Below, piece after piece: positions 8,891-19,400 of a stretch of 64,000 nt of DNA (the stretch's first letter is position 1; each line of letters starts with the position of its first letter). Origin of the DNA: Niastella sp. (lineage in GTDB: Bacteria > Bacteroidota > Bacteroidia > Chitinophagales > Chitinophagaceae); assembly GCA_017744515.1 (NCBI GenBank), contig JAGIBF010000034.1, forward strand, positions 1-64,000, written 5' to 3'. The position numbers were made by a program, and so were the translations under genes. The notes beneath the pieces were generated by a model. That model was not told where the DNA came from, did not search any database, and worked only from the letters and a program-made list of their open reading frames with translations.

Positions 8891-9775
8891 TCACTGCTGA
8901 CGAGCCTGGTAATCGCTTGGCGTTACACCAAAATGTTCACGGAAGGCTGCCGAAAAGCTGGAATGATTTTGATAACCTACCTTATGATATACTTCGGAGG
9001 GGATTTCAGAAGAAGAATGAAGCAGATCTGCCGCGAGTTGTAGCTTTTGCTCACGCAGCCATTTTTGTGGCGAAGTGTTATAGAGACGCTCGAACTTTCT
9101 TTTAAAAGTGCTGCTGCTCATGTTGCACAGGAAGGCCAGTTCCTCCACGGTTACCGGCTGGCCAATATGTGTTTCTACCACTTTCTTCAGTTGAAGTTCA
9201 CCGGTATCCTGTGAAACGATTTGCAAAGCCCGTAATTTGGCAGCATCCTGTTGCAGTAAATACAGCAGCAGTTCTTCGAGCTTCAGTTGCCGCAGCTCGG
9301 CAGAGAACGCAGTAGGATTAGACACCAGCAACAAAAGCGATTGAATGAAGTGTCGAATAAAAGCATCCTGCCGGTAGATTTGAAAAGGCTTCGGGCTTGC
9401 TTGACCAGGTAATTGCTGAAGCAAGTGATCATGCTTCAAAAGAAACCGGTTCAATACATCATTGCTGAAATATACCAGCAGGCTGGCAAATCCCTTGTCA
9501 TCCGAGATCAATTCAGATGTGAGCATATTGCCGGTCGATAGCAAAACAAGTTCGCCTCCATGTAGCACCGCAGTCTCATGTGGATACACAACCGTTTTAG
9601 TACCGCTGACCAGCAGGTTGATCATATTACGGCTCAGCATGATCTTGTTCTTCTCGCTGGTATAGGCACTCTGGTAGTGCCGGATAATCACCTCGTCTGC
9701 AGGCAATTCCCTATCGGACATCAGATCATCCGGTAGGTGATAAATAGTGGATTCCAGGTTACTTGTTGTAGTCAT
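8891..9775 (-). CDS. AraC family transcriptional regulator
   Basis: A 294-residue DNA-binding regulator. The C-terminal 100 residues form the double helix-turn-helix of the family: VEELAFLCNMSSSTFKRKF followed by YNTSPQKWLREQKLQLAADL and the second helix pair SEVYHKVGYQNHSSFSAAFR with FGVTPSDYQARQQ at the end. The N-terminal half is a cupin-like effector domain typical of ExsA/AraC relatives (ISDDKGFASLLVYFSND). It lies 24 bases after the XRE gene and upstream of the SnoaL-like gene, all on the minus strand, so the three may form one transcription unit. Its ligand is unknown. Confidence 0.93.
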   Translation of the reverse strand: MTTTSNLESTIYHLPDDLMSDRELPADEVIIRHYQSAYTSEKNKIMLSRNMINLLVSGTKTVVYPHETAVLHGGELVLLSTGNMLTSELISDDKGFASLLVYFSNDVLNRFLLKHDHLLQQLPGQASPKPFQIYRQDAFIRHFIQSLLLLVSNPTAFSAELRQLKLEELLLYLLQQDAAKLRALQIVSQDTGELQLKKVVETHIGQPVTVEELAFLCNMSSSTFKRKFERLYNTSPQKWLREQKLQLAADLLHSSSEIPSEVYHKVGYQNHSSFSAAFREHFGVTPSDYQARQQ

Positions 9776-9799
9776 CGTTGATAATCAAAATTGCCACTA

Positions 9800-10045
9800 C
9801 TACTTAAACAATGGTGACTTAAAAAAATCTTCTAATGGAACACCGGCCAATTTGCAATACCTTTTTATGACATATACCGAAGCGCCGTTGCCGGTTTCAT
9901 ACCTGCTCACAGATTGGGAATCAACGTTAAGTTCATAAGAGAATTGAGTTTGACTCTTGCCGGTTTTTTCTCTTATCTCCCTGAGTCTTGCAGCAATTTG
10001 AGTTCTAAACTTTAAATCCTCTTTGCTTAGTTTGTCGGCCATCAC
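9800..10045 (-). CDS. Small XRE-type helix-turn-helix regulator
   Basis: An 81-residue protein made almost wholly of a Cro/C1-type DNA-binding domain: LREIREKTGKSQTQFSYELN forms helices 1-2, VDSQSVSRYETGNGASVYVI carries the recognition helix and the family-typical SRYE(T)G motif, and the tail VPLEDFF is common in XRE proteins. It lacks a sensor domain or toxin partner. It is first in a probable minus-strand unit with the AraC gene and is divergent from the non-coding RNA promoter at 10088, so it could control either. Two ATG codons in a row (10045, 10042) are both possible starts. Confidence 0.88.
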   Translation of the reverse strand: MMADKLSKEDLKFRTQIAARLREIREKTGKSQTQFSYELNVDSQSVSRYETGNGASVYVIKRYCKLAGVPLEDFFKSPLFK

Positions 10046-10087
10046 ACAATATGAGAATACCCCGGAAAAAATATTACATCATTAATG

Positions 10088-10117
10088 TTGGAATTAATTA
10101 AATAGGATATATCTTTA
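10088..10117 (+). promoter_or_regulatory. Bacteroidota-type promoter (TTG-N19-TAtcTTTA)
   Basis: TTG at 10088-10090 is followed after exactly 19 bases by TATCTTTA at 10110-10117, one mismatch from the Bacteroidota housekeeping consensus TAnnTTTG. It reads rightward, away from the XRE gene, toward the structured region and the terminator at 10535. No plus-strand ORF follows before that terminator, so the expected product is an RNA of about 410 bases. Confidence 0.5.
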
Positions 10118-10122
10118 CATCA

Positions 10123-10535
10123 CCAACCAATACAGGCACGCCTTACAAGTCTTGTTCGCAAGGCTGACAAATTATTCGTCGCAACCGTAAGTCAGGTGCC
10201 AATCTTTATATTCACCTATGAGGTTAGGCCTGCTTATGTTTATCCACTAATTCATTACCTCGTTAATCTTGTTATTAGCAATTACACAGCAGTACGAAAG
10301 ATAGTGCCTGATAGTAGCATTTCCGGCATCTTGCACTTCCCTGAGTGCAAGCACAATTGAAAGACTTCCCACGCAGGTACCTATGGTTTAAGACGGAGGG
10401 GCCGCAGTTTATTTGTGGTTGGTCCTTACCGTATACCATGCTCGGAGCCGTGGGGCTTTCAATAACATGATCCGTGCCCTTGCACCAGCTTGTGTGAGGA
10501 ATACCCGAAGCCGCAAATTCGTTTGCGGCTTTTTT
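10123..10535 (+). ncRNA. Candidate structured non-coding RNA (5' three-way junction plus 6S-like rod)
   Basis: Between a plus-strand promoter and a perfect plus-strand terminator there is no protein gene but much nested complementarity. The 5' part folds as a compact three-way junction: closing stem GGCAC/GTGCC (10135-10139 with 10196-10200), arm GCCTT/AAGGC (10140-10144 with 10160-10164) and arm TGAC/GTCA (10165-10168 with 10191-10194), with almost no unpaired bases at the junction. The 3' part forms a rod of six collinear helices: 10345-10354/10474-10485 (2-base bulge), 10356-10363/10456-10463 (ATTGAAAG with CTTTCAAT), 10368-10373/10449-10454, 10382-10387/10435-10440, 10393-10396/10429-10432 and 10402-10406/10414-10418. 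A long interrupted rod of 100-180 bases is the hallmark of 6S RNA, including the Bacteroidota 6S-Flavo class; the assignment is a guess. RNase P, tmRNA and SRP signatures were not found. Confidence 0.45.
10509..10535 (+). terminator. Intrinsic terminator of the candidate ncRNA
   Basis: A perfect 9-bp stem AGCCGCAAA/TTTGCGGCT closed by a TTCG tetraloop (10509-10530) is followed by TTTTT at 10531-10535. The T run is only on the plus-strand side, so it ends plus-strand transcripts; no protein gene on that strand precedes it. Confidence 0.85.
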
Positions 10536-10672
10536 AATGGAAACGCTGGCGTAGCCTGCTTCCCTTTCAACCTGTAGACTTGTTGACCTTTCAACGGGAA
10601 ATTCTCCCATATTCATGGGATTGCCCCTTCCCGCATTTTACCCAACCTTTACATGCAAACTACCAAAACCAA

Positions 10673-11398
10673 ATGCGGATGAACAGGATAGTTCTTTGCG
10701 GGCTGCTATTGATCGGGTTTTCAACCACCATCAGGGCCCAGGAATACGACTTCGGCTTCAAAGCCGGCGTCAACTATTCTAAGATAAGCAACCTGTCCAC
10801 CATCATCCTCAGTGAACCGTACTTTATTAATTACAGCATAGCAGAAACAGGTCGTACCGGTTGGCACCTCGGTATTTATTATGATTACAACCTCGAAGAC
10901 AAGCGCCTCGGCTTCCAGTCCGAGATCATGTATGCACGGCATGGCGGGAATGTGGAGTTCAGCAACTACGAGCGCGACTTCCATTACAAAATGGAGTTCG
11001 CTTACCAATACGTCAACCTGGTAGGGCTCGCAAAATGGTTTCCCTTTGAAAAATCCGTGGCATTAGGTGCCGGGCCATTCCTCGGCATCAATGTTGCCAC
11101 CAGGAATTTGAAATATACCTCCTGGGGCGAAGGCAAAGAAGAAGCTTTTGGTACCGATCTGCAGCAGCAACAGCAGCTGCGCAATGTGTTGCGTGGAAAG
11201 AACAATTTCGGGCTCGCAGTAGATGCATCCTGGCTCATAAAAAGTGCAGTCAAAGTAAACGGGCGATTCTATTGGAGCGCCACCAGTGCAGTAGAAACCC
11301 AGGCCAATTCCTACAACTTCATCGCCACGAAAAACAACAACACGGTGTTTGAGTTTTCCGTAGGCTTCAATATGTCCTCATTTTTCGAGACTAACTAA
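10673..11398 (+). CDS. Outer-membrane beta-barrel (PorT/OmpW-like) protein
   Basis: A secreted protein of about 241 residues when started at ATG 10673 (a second ATG is at 10679); upstream in-frame codons back to 10580 do not look like protein N-termini. MRMNRIVLCGLLLIGFST then TIRAQ is a signal peptide. The mature part alternates hydrophobic residues as in small barrels: EYDFGFKAGVNYSKISN, WHLGIYYDYNLEDKRLGFQS, EIMYARHGG, YQYVNLVGLAKWFPF, VALGAGPFLGINVAT and a C-terminal VFEFSVGFNMSSFFETN. This matches the outer-membrane beta-barrel domain often annotated as porin family in Bacteroidota. It lies 73 bases before the T9SS protein gene and may belong to the same surface island. Its specific role is unknown. 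Confidence 0.82.
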   Translation: MRMNRIVLCGLLLIGFSTTIRAQEYDFGFKAGVNYSKISNLSTIILSEPYFINYSIAETGRTGWHLGIYYDYNLEDKRLGFQSEIMYARHGGNVEFSNYERDFHYKMEFAYQYVNLVGLAKWFPFEKSVALGAGPFLGINVATRNLKYTSWGEGKEEAFGTDLQQQQQLRNVLRGKNNFGLAVDASWLIKSAVKVNGRFYWSATSAVETQANSYNFIATKNNNTVFEFSVGFNMSSFFETN

Positions 11399-11471
11399 GA
11401 GCCACCAGCTGTTGAAGACTGACTAAATCCGCATGAGAAAACAGTAGGAAGTCCTTAGATAAGCTCTAAAT

Positions 11472-13409
11472 ATGGGAACCACAAGATCCGTCGCACTCAC
11501 AGCAGTGCTGTGCTTCTTTTACAGTGTTGCAGCAGCGCAAACCAACCCCGGTGGGGTAGGCGGAGCCGTGCATTGGTATGCCGCAGATACTGCTGGCAAC
11601 AAAGGAGGTTTGCGTAGCCGTATACCATCAGATACCACCTTCCTCACCTTTGAGCACGCCACGCTGCAACAATTGAACTACCATCCGGCACTGAAGCTCG
11701 ATGGCCGCAGCAGCCTGCTCCTGCCACTCGCCCCGCGCGATTGGCGCAGCGCCAGCATATTCACGGTATACCAGGCAATTGATACGGCCCACGAGAACAG
11801 CATCTGGTACACCACACAAAACACCACCACCGGCCTGGTGCTTACCACTGATCGCATGGCCGACCTTCCCGCTTATCGCTACATGAACTACAACGATGTG
11901 GCCAGGCACCAGCCTAAGGTCAACGTGTATGTGCAGCAGAAAGAGAAAGATACGCCGGTAGCAACGCTCCAGTCATTACACATCGGCGGACAACCGGTTA
12001 CTCCAAAGGTGCCGGTTGTCAATTTCAATGGCCTCATCCCGGAACTGATCATCTACAACCGCGTGCTGAACAGCACCGAGCGCTTGCAGGTGGCATCGTG
12101 GCTGGCGCTGAAATACGGCATCACACTTACGGAGCCCGGCGCCACTTACCTCAACAGCGCAGGCCAGCCCATCTGGAAAGGGTACGATTATCCCGATTGG
12201 CACAACAACATTGCAGGCATTGGCCGCGATGATACGGCCGGATTCAATCAATCCCAGGCAACCAGCAGCAACACACCGGGTTTACTCACGATAACAACGG
12301 CAGACGCACTCTCCAACAATACCTTTTTATTATGGGGCGATAATGACAAACCACTCATTCCTGCACCCAGAACACCCGGTCAGCCAGTGATGCTGCAACG
12401 TTCCTGGCTGATGAAAACAGCAGGCGGCCCTGCATATACCACCACGCTGCAAATAGATACGAAGCAAATAGACGCACGCCTGCCGGTGCAGCCATTTTAC
12501 TGGCTGGTCATCGATCCGTCAGGTGAAGGCAAATTCAATACACAGGAAGCAGTATACATACCGATGACCACGTTGGATAAAAAAGGTATCGCCACATTCA
12601 CCAATGTAGCGTGGGATGAAGACGCTTCAGGAAAAGACGTATGGGCATTGATCGCCGGGCCGGAACTCTTGTTACAAACAAATATCGGACAACCCACCTG
12701 TGCACAGCAATCCGCAGGCAGCCTGCGCACGCGCATCCTCGGCGGCAAAGCTCCGTTTCAGCTGGTCGTACAAAACAGTAGAGGTATTGTCGACAGCAGG
12801 CGCATCACCAATACCAATACACCCATTGCATTTGAATCCTTGACCACGGGCAAATACACGATCACCGTTACCGATGCCAGCCGTCACACCTATACCGACT
12901 CATTTTATATCAACCATACCGGTGTACCCCTGCCCGCGCTGAAGGCAGATCAGTATACGTTGCCGGTAGCAGGCACGCTCACACTCGATGCAGGTGTGGG
13001 CCTGCCATCCAGCCTCAGTTGGGAATGGAAAGGACCGGACGGTTTTCAATCATTGAGTTCGCAGGTACGTATCACAAAGCCCGGGGTATACACCATACGC
13101 TGCGGCACAGCCGGTTGCTACAACCAGCAGGACATAACAGTAAAAGCCATGCCTAACAACACACTATACGACATCAACATATTTCCCAATCCATCGACTG
13201 GCCGGTTTGCAGCACGCGTCACACTCGATGAACCGGCGCCGGTTACGATGGCGATATATTCACCCGAAGGAAAATTGATCACCATACAGAAAGGAGAGCG
13301 CCGGTCCAACTACCACTTTACCGGCGAACTGAAGATCGCCGGCATATACGAACTGGTATTCACCTCCGGGTTATCCAAAACCAGCAGAAGACTGATGATC
13401 ATTAAATGA
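11472..13409 (+). CDS. T9SS type A secreted surface protein with LamG-like N-terminal region
   Basis: A 645-residue protein with a signal peptide (MGTTRSVALTAVLCFFYS then VAAAQ) and a type IX secretion C-terminal domain: INIFPNPSTGRF near 567, then beta strands ending in RRLMIIK. It should be exported across the outer membrane and attached to the surface or released. The N-terminal 230 residues (VHWYAADTAGNKGG, LIPELIIYNRVLNSTERLQV, SWLALKYGITL) match the concanavalin/LamG-like module common in such proteins, followed by AGIGRDDTAGFNQSQA and LWGDNDKPL, then Ig-like strands (SWEWKGPDGFQSL). The stop lies 12 bases before the giant RHS gene, so the two are almost certainly co-transcribed and may act together at the surface. 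Ligand or substrate unknown. Confidence 0.88.
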   Translation: MGTTRSVALTAVLCFFYSVAAAQTNPGGVGGAVHWYAADTAGNKGGLRSRIPSDTTFLTFEHATLQQLNYHPALKLDGRSSLLLPLAPRDWRSASIFTVYQAIDTAHENSIWYTTQNTTTGLVLTTDRMADLPAYRYMNYNDVARHQPKVNVYVQQKEKDTPVATLQSLHIGGQPVTPKVPVVNFNGLIPELIIYNRVLNSTERLQVASWLALKYGITLTEPGATYLNSAGQPIWKGYDYPDWHNNIAGIGRDDTAGFNQSQATSSNTPGLLTITTADALSNNTFLLWGDNDKPLIPAPRTPGQPVMLQRSWLMKTAGGPAYTTTLQIDTKQIDARLPVQPFYWLVIDPSGEGKFNTQEAVYIPMTTLDKKGIATFTNVAWDEDASGKDVWALIAGPELLLQTNIGQPTCAQQSAGSLRTRILGGKAPFQLVVQNSRGIVDSRRITNTNTPIAFESLTTGKYTITVTDASRHTYTDSFYINHTGVPLPALKADQYTLPVAGTLTLDAGVGLPSSLSWEWKGPDGFQSLSSQVRITKPGVYTIRCGTAGCYNQQDITVKAMPNNTLYDINIFPNPSTGRFAARVTLDEPAPVTMAIYSPEGKLITIQKGERRSNYHFTGELKIAGIYELVFTSGLSKTSRRLMIIK

Positions 13410-13421
13410 TAAGCGCCACCT

Positions 13422-16400
13422 ATGCAAAAGAAACTCACCATACTCCTGTATTGTTCCGGCGCAGCGCTGGCAGCCGTTTATTTCGGCGGGCAGCAACCAC
13501 AAACGCCCCTGTTGATACACGAGCCCGTAAAAGAACAGATCACAACAGCACAAAAACCTGTTGTTACCAATACCAGTACACCCGCGGGTTACAACGCTGT
13601 GCTTACCTCCGATCCCATAAACGATTTCATCGGTCTTCCGGAAGAACCATCCACACAAGGATATGCGCCCACATCCATCAGGGATTTTGAAGCCGCCGAT
13701 CCTGCTACAGGCATCAACATGATACCGGTGCCGGCAGCCAATAGTCTCGGCAACGCCGTACTCAATTTCACCATGAACCTGCCCCAGGGCCGTCAGGGTA
13801 TGAACCCCGACATCAACATTGCCTACAACAACGAAGGTGGCGCCTCCTGGATGGGCACGGGATGGAACCTGTTGACCCCTGCCATAAGCATCGATACACG
13901 CTGGGGTGTGCCCCGCTACGATGCTGTACGCGAAACAGAAATGTACCTGCTGAGCGGTGAACAGCTTGCGCCCGTCAATAACCGTGATTCTTTCGTGGCG
14001 CGCACAGCGGAGAAGCAATTCTACCCCCGCGTGGAAGAAGACTTCAACAAGATCATACGCCATGGCAACAGCCCCACCAACTATTGGTGGGAAGTAGCCG
14101 AAAAGAATGGACGTAAAAATTACTACGGCGGTCGCCCCGGTACAGGCGTAGTCGACAGTTCCGTATTGAAAGATGACAACGGCAACATCGCATACTGGGG
14201 CCTCACCGAAACCCGCGACCTCAACAACAACAATATTCGTTACGAATACGAAACCGCGCAACATGCAGGCCTCGCAAACAGTACGCAGCAAGGCCGACAG
14301 TTGTACCTGCGTCGTATTTATTATACAGGCCATGGCAATACCAACGGTGCCTACCAGTTGCAGTTCATGAGAGATGGCCACATGAATAATACCACCAGGC
14401 GCAAAGACATCGTCATCGACGCACGCCTCGGCTTTAAACAGGTAAGCGCCGACCTCTTGAGAAAAGTACGCATCCTGTACAACACCACCCTCATACGCAG
14501 TTACGAATTTCAATACACAGAAGGAGCGTTTTTCAAAACATTGCTCAGCAACATTCGTGAGCTCGATAATAGGGACAGCGTGTTCTACAGCCAGGGTTTC
14601 GATTACTACGATGATGTAAGAGACAACAACACCTATAGATCATCAGCCTCACAAGGCCCCTGGCAAATGCCCCGCGACGGTATCAAAGGCGGCATCGTCA
14701 ATCCCATACCCCAGTTTGAAGACAATGGCTCAGCCATCAGCGTCGCAAAAGTGAAAAGCGCCGCAGGTGGACTCGTCATCACCTTCGGCGGTATTGCAGG
14801 CGGCGTATGGAGCAAAAAATTGACCGTTGGAGGAGGATTCACCTATGGGCAGGACAACCAGGAAGAAATACTCAGCCTAATAGACATCAATGGCGATAAC
14901 CTGCCCGATAAAGTATTTAAGCAGTTCGACCTCACCACGGGCATGCACCTCTATTACCGGCCCAACCTCGGCGGCGCCCTGCGCCGCTTTGGCGAAAAAA
15001 AGATCATCAAAGGGGTTGTTGATTTTGGTACCAGCAAAACCGAGAGCATCGGTGGAGGCGGACAGGCACTCCCGTACAGCGGATTTTTCGGCGTTCAACA
15101 CATTTCATCCCACACAACCAGCAAAATATTCTTTGCCGATTTCAATGGCGATGGCCTCATCGATATAGCAGATGGCGGAACAGTCTATTTTAACCACCTC
15201 AATAGCCAGGGCGATCCGGAGTTCTCCACCAACAGCAAAGAAACACCCAGCCCTGTATACCCGGGCAAGCTCGATCCCGGCTTCCTGCAAAAAGATACAG
15301 CCCGCCAGGCAAAACAGGAACGCGATTTCCCCTTGCAGGATGTCATGCGCTTTTGGAAAGCCCCCGCAACAGGCACTGTCAACATTACCGCACCCGTACA
15401 GCTGATTGAAGTGCCCAATCCGACAGGCTTCATCAACAACAAAAAAGATGGCGTACGCGTAAGCATACAACACGCAGGCGACACCTTGTGGAGCACCACC
15501 ATCGGCCCCAATGATTATACCGTTAAAACGCCCACCAACGTAAACGCCTTGTCGGTCACCAAAGGACAACGCATCTATTTTCGCGTCCAGTCGATATACA
15601 ATGGCGATGACGATCTCGTATCATGGGATCCCATTATACAATACACAACCCCGGTAACGCCCCAGTCGGATCAGCACCGGAAGGCCAGCAACTACTACCG
15701 TGCTTCGGAAGACTTTGTCCTCCACAGCAGAAACGCCATCGGCATGGGCAAGCAAGGCGCCATAAAGATCGACGGTCGGTTTAAAAAACAGGTCACTACC
15801 GATTCCGTATACCTGCAGGTCACCCATTGGCGAAATAATATCCGGACCATCCGGTTCACACAAGGCTATGCCGGCAACGAGGTGGTCGATGAGCTGGTGC
15901 AGGCCCCCGGTCAGATTGCTGTAGATACATCCGATGAATTATACTTTACCCTCCTGTCGAAGTCTTACATCGACCGTTCAGCCATGCAATGGTCGCCACA
16001 TTACGCCTACGTAGCCATTACCGATGGCACACCCGTTACCTCAGCAGGCGGCAAGCCCACCATGGAAGGATACCCCATACCCGACAATTCCAATTACAAC
16101 CAATGGTTGCGTGAAGCATCGCCTGTTACCGCAGCACAAAAAGATACGGTCGTATTGCGGCCGCAGGTAAGTGGCGGCGGTAATGGGGGCAATGGCAGCC
16201 TCTGGTTTACCATCAAAGGGACCGACACCGTATATGCACGCAGGCAGATATTCCTCAATGGAGGGACCATGAACCCGGTCGATAGCATCAGGCTTATACG
16301 CAATCCGGCCGAACCCCTGTTCCTTGAATATGCTGCCGATTCCCTCGAATTTGCAGCCCTGCTTGGACCGTCAGAAGTACGCCAGTATGCAGATTCATCC

Positions 16401-19400
16401 TTCCTCGATACGGCAACGGCCACCATGAAAGATACACTGGTGTTGAGAAACACATGGGCCGCCAACCTCTATGCAAATCCCCCGGACGATTTCCTCGGCG
16501 CACAATTTCGCGGATGGGGACAATTTGCATTCAAAGGCGATAAAGGCAATACCCCCATCGACGAGAGCAAACTCAACCTCGATGAGCTTACCAACAACAC
16601 AACGGTCGATCCCAATGCCTTTACCGACACGGCCGACATGAACAACATACCCAATCCATCGAAGGCCGACTTTGTTACCCTGTATTCCGATCCGGCCCGG
16701 CAGCTATGGCTCGGCTACGATACCAGCGTATACGTTACCCCCAATACGATGAGCAGCTCACGGTTGTACATGCACGATGTATCCGTCGACAGCATACCCG
16801 CAGGAGCCGGCGCCATCTACAAATCGAGCGACACCGAAGTGACCAGCTACTCGGTAGGCGTTACGGTCTTCGGTGCAGGGCCCAGCGGCGGATTGTCAAA
16901 CGCCAGAACATACATCAGTTCCGACATGATGGATCTCAATGGCGACCGGTATCCCGATGCACTGTGCTACAAGGCCGAAGGTCCTTTCCCCAATCTGAAT
17001 GTCAGGCATGTCATGCAGTACACAATGCCCCATGGCGGATTGGGCGATAACACCGTTGATAACAACACTGGCCTGGCCGCTACCTACGGCTTTCAAAAAG
17101 GCGTTGGTTTTGGAGGAGAATACGAACGCGCATTCACCGGCAACAAAACCACCAAAGCAGCCAGCGGCGCACAAAATACCGCCAGGGCAGCCATGGGCCT
17201 CTCAGGCAGTTTGAACTTCAACGACGATTACACCGGCAACACCTGGATGGATATCAATGGCGACGGACTGCCCGACCGTATCTGGGACAATGGCGATGTA
17301 ATGCTCAACCTCGGCTACCGGTTTGCCCCGGCCGAGCAGTGGGACTTCAACGACATCGACAAAGCAAAAAGCCTCTCCTACGGAGGAGGCCTCGGCATCA
17401 ACCTCGACGGTGGCTCATTCGAAGGCGGCTTCGGCATCTCCCGCACAGAAGGACGCAATTCATTTATGTTCAACGACCTCAACGGCGATGGCCTGCCCGA
17501 TCAGATGTCGATGGTAGACGACGTAGTAGACAAAGTATACGTGCGCTTCAACAACGGCGCCGGCTTCAGCCCGTGGATAGAGTGGAAAGGATTCAGCGAT
17601 ATAGCAGCCGTCATGTCAGTAGGCGAATCCTTCAACATGGCCGTTACCATCACCATCCCGATCTACATCATATTCATGAAGATTTGTATCAACCCCAGCG
17701 GCAATGGTGGTCAGGGCGTTTCCCGCCAGGAAAAAGCATTCATGGACATCGATGGAGATGGCTATGCAGATTACGTAGAGTCGAAAGACGATGGAGAGCT
17801 CATTGCCTCCACTTCCGCCATTGGCCGCACCAATATGTTGAGCAGAGTACGAGGCCCATTGGCGACATCCTACTTCACCATCGATTATGAACGCATGGGC
17901 AACACCTTCGACATGCCCCAGAGCAAATGGGTGATGAAGAACATAACCGCCTTCGACGGCGTACCCGGTGATGGCATAGACACCATTCGCCGCCGCTTTG
18001 AATACGAAGGCGGCCGCCAGGATCGCCACGAGCGCGAGTTCTATGGCTTCAGCAAAGTCACCACCCGCGAGCTGAACACCGCCGATCAAAACAAAGTATA
18101 CCGCAGCTTCGTACAGCAATATTCTAATACGAGCTTTTACAACAAAGGGCTCATCGCTGCCGAATGGACGGAAGACGCTACCGGCAATAAGTACACACAA
18201 ACAAAGTATATCTACGACATTAAGCCGGTGCAGGACTCCGTACGCTTCCCGGCATTGAAACAAACAGAGAACTACTTCTACGAAGGAGCCACTACTACCA
18301 ACGTTAAAAAAATAACGACTTACGAATACGATGCACTGGGCAACATCACCCGCATAGAAGATGAAGGCGATGGTTCAGCCGCCGGCAGGAACCAAACCAT
18401 CATTACCTATCACAACAACGACAACCTCTACCTCAAATCGGCGCCCGCTACCGTAGAGATAGGAGATGCCCAGGGCGTGAAACGCAAACGCACCACCACC
18501 TACAATGCAGGAGGAGTACCCATCAAAATACAGTCCTTCCTGGCCGATGGCACAGCAGCCGTCACCGATCTTGAATACGATGCGTATGGCAACATCACCA
18601 AATTGACCCAACCGGCCAATTACAGGAACCAGCGCATGAGCTATACGTATGAGTACGACCCGCAGGTACATACCTGGCCAACGAAAATAACAGATGCATT
18701 TGGTTACATCACCACCAGCGAATACGATTACCGTTTCGGCGTGGCTACCCGCACCCTTAGCAGGAACAACGAACCTACCCGCTACGAGTTCGATAACTTC
18801 GGGCGCCTTATACGGTTTACCGGCCCTTATGAGCTGGCCGCTAATAAGCCCTGGACAATAGCCATCGAATACCACCACAAAGATCCCGCGCCCTACACCA
18901 TTACGAAGCACTACGATCCCGAACACGATACCAGCAGCACCGCAACCAGCAGCATCAATGTCCTCAACTTTGCTGATGGATGGGGCAGGTCTATACAATT
19001 GAAAAAACAAGTCTCTTTATTTAAAGGAGCATCGGAAGATGATGAGGAAACGATGGTGGTGTCAGGAACAGATGAGTTCGATGCATTTGGCCGCGTGGTA
19101 AGGTCCTGGTATCCCGTGCTAGAAGCCATAGGACCCAATACACAAAAGCTCAATGGCGATCTCGGCAAGTTCAAAACACGTTTGGTCTTTGATGTTACAG
19201 ACCGGCTCACAAAACAAGTATACGCAGATAGTGCCACCACCACCATTGCATGGACTTCCGGCAACAGCGGCCTCAGCATGATGGTGACCGATCCCCTCGG
19301 CAACCGTACCGAAAAACTGAGCGATGTGTTTGGCAACACACGCTTGTATAAAACCTATACACCAAGCGGCGTACTCACCACGCGCTACGATTACAACGCC

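Larger units (their letters stand above)
10046..10672. other. 627-base intergenic region carrying a structured RNA locus
   Basis: No convincing protein gene lies here; minus-strand frames covering 10275-10616 lack family features and run across stem sequences. The plus strand holds, in order, a promoter (10088-10117), a three-way-junction fold (10135-10200), an unassigned stretch, a rod-like fold (10345-10485) and an intrinsic terminator (10509-10535). After the terminator, 10536-10672 contains TCAAC-type repeat pieces (10553-10583) and the leader of the barrel-protein gene. Confidence 0.6.

Noticed and set aside
10123..10535. tmRNA or RNase P RNA as the identity of the structured RNA
   Set aside because: No GGTTCRANNCC T-arm or tag reading frame for tmRNA, and no GAGGAAAGTCCGGRC or other RNase P core sequence.
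10275..10616. Minus-strand ORFs of 113 and 61 codons over the structured RNA region
   Set aside because: No family features, unusual composition, and they cover stems and the terminator of the plus-strand RNA candidate.
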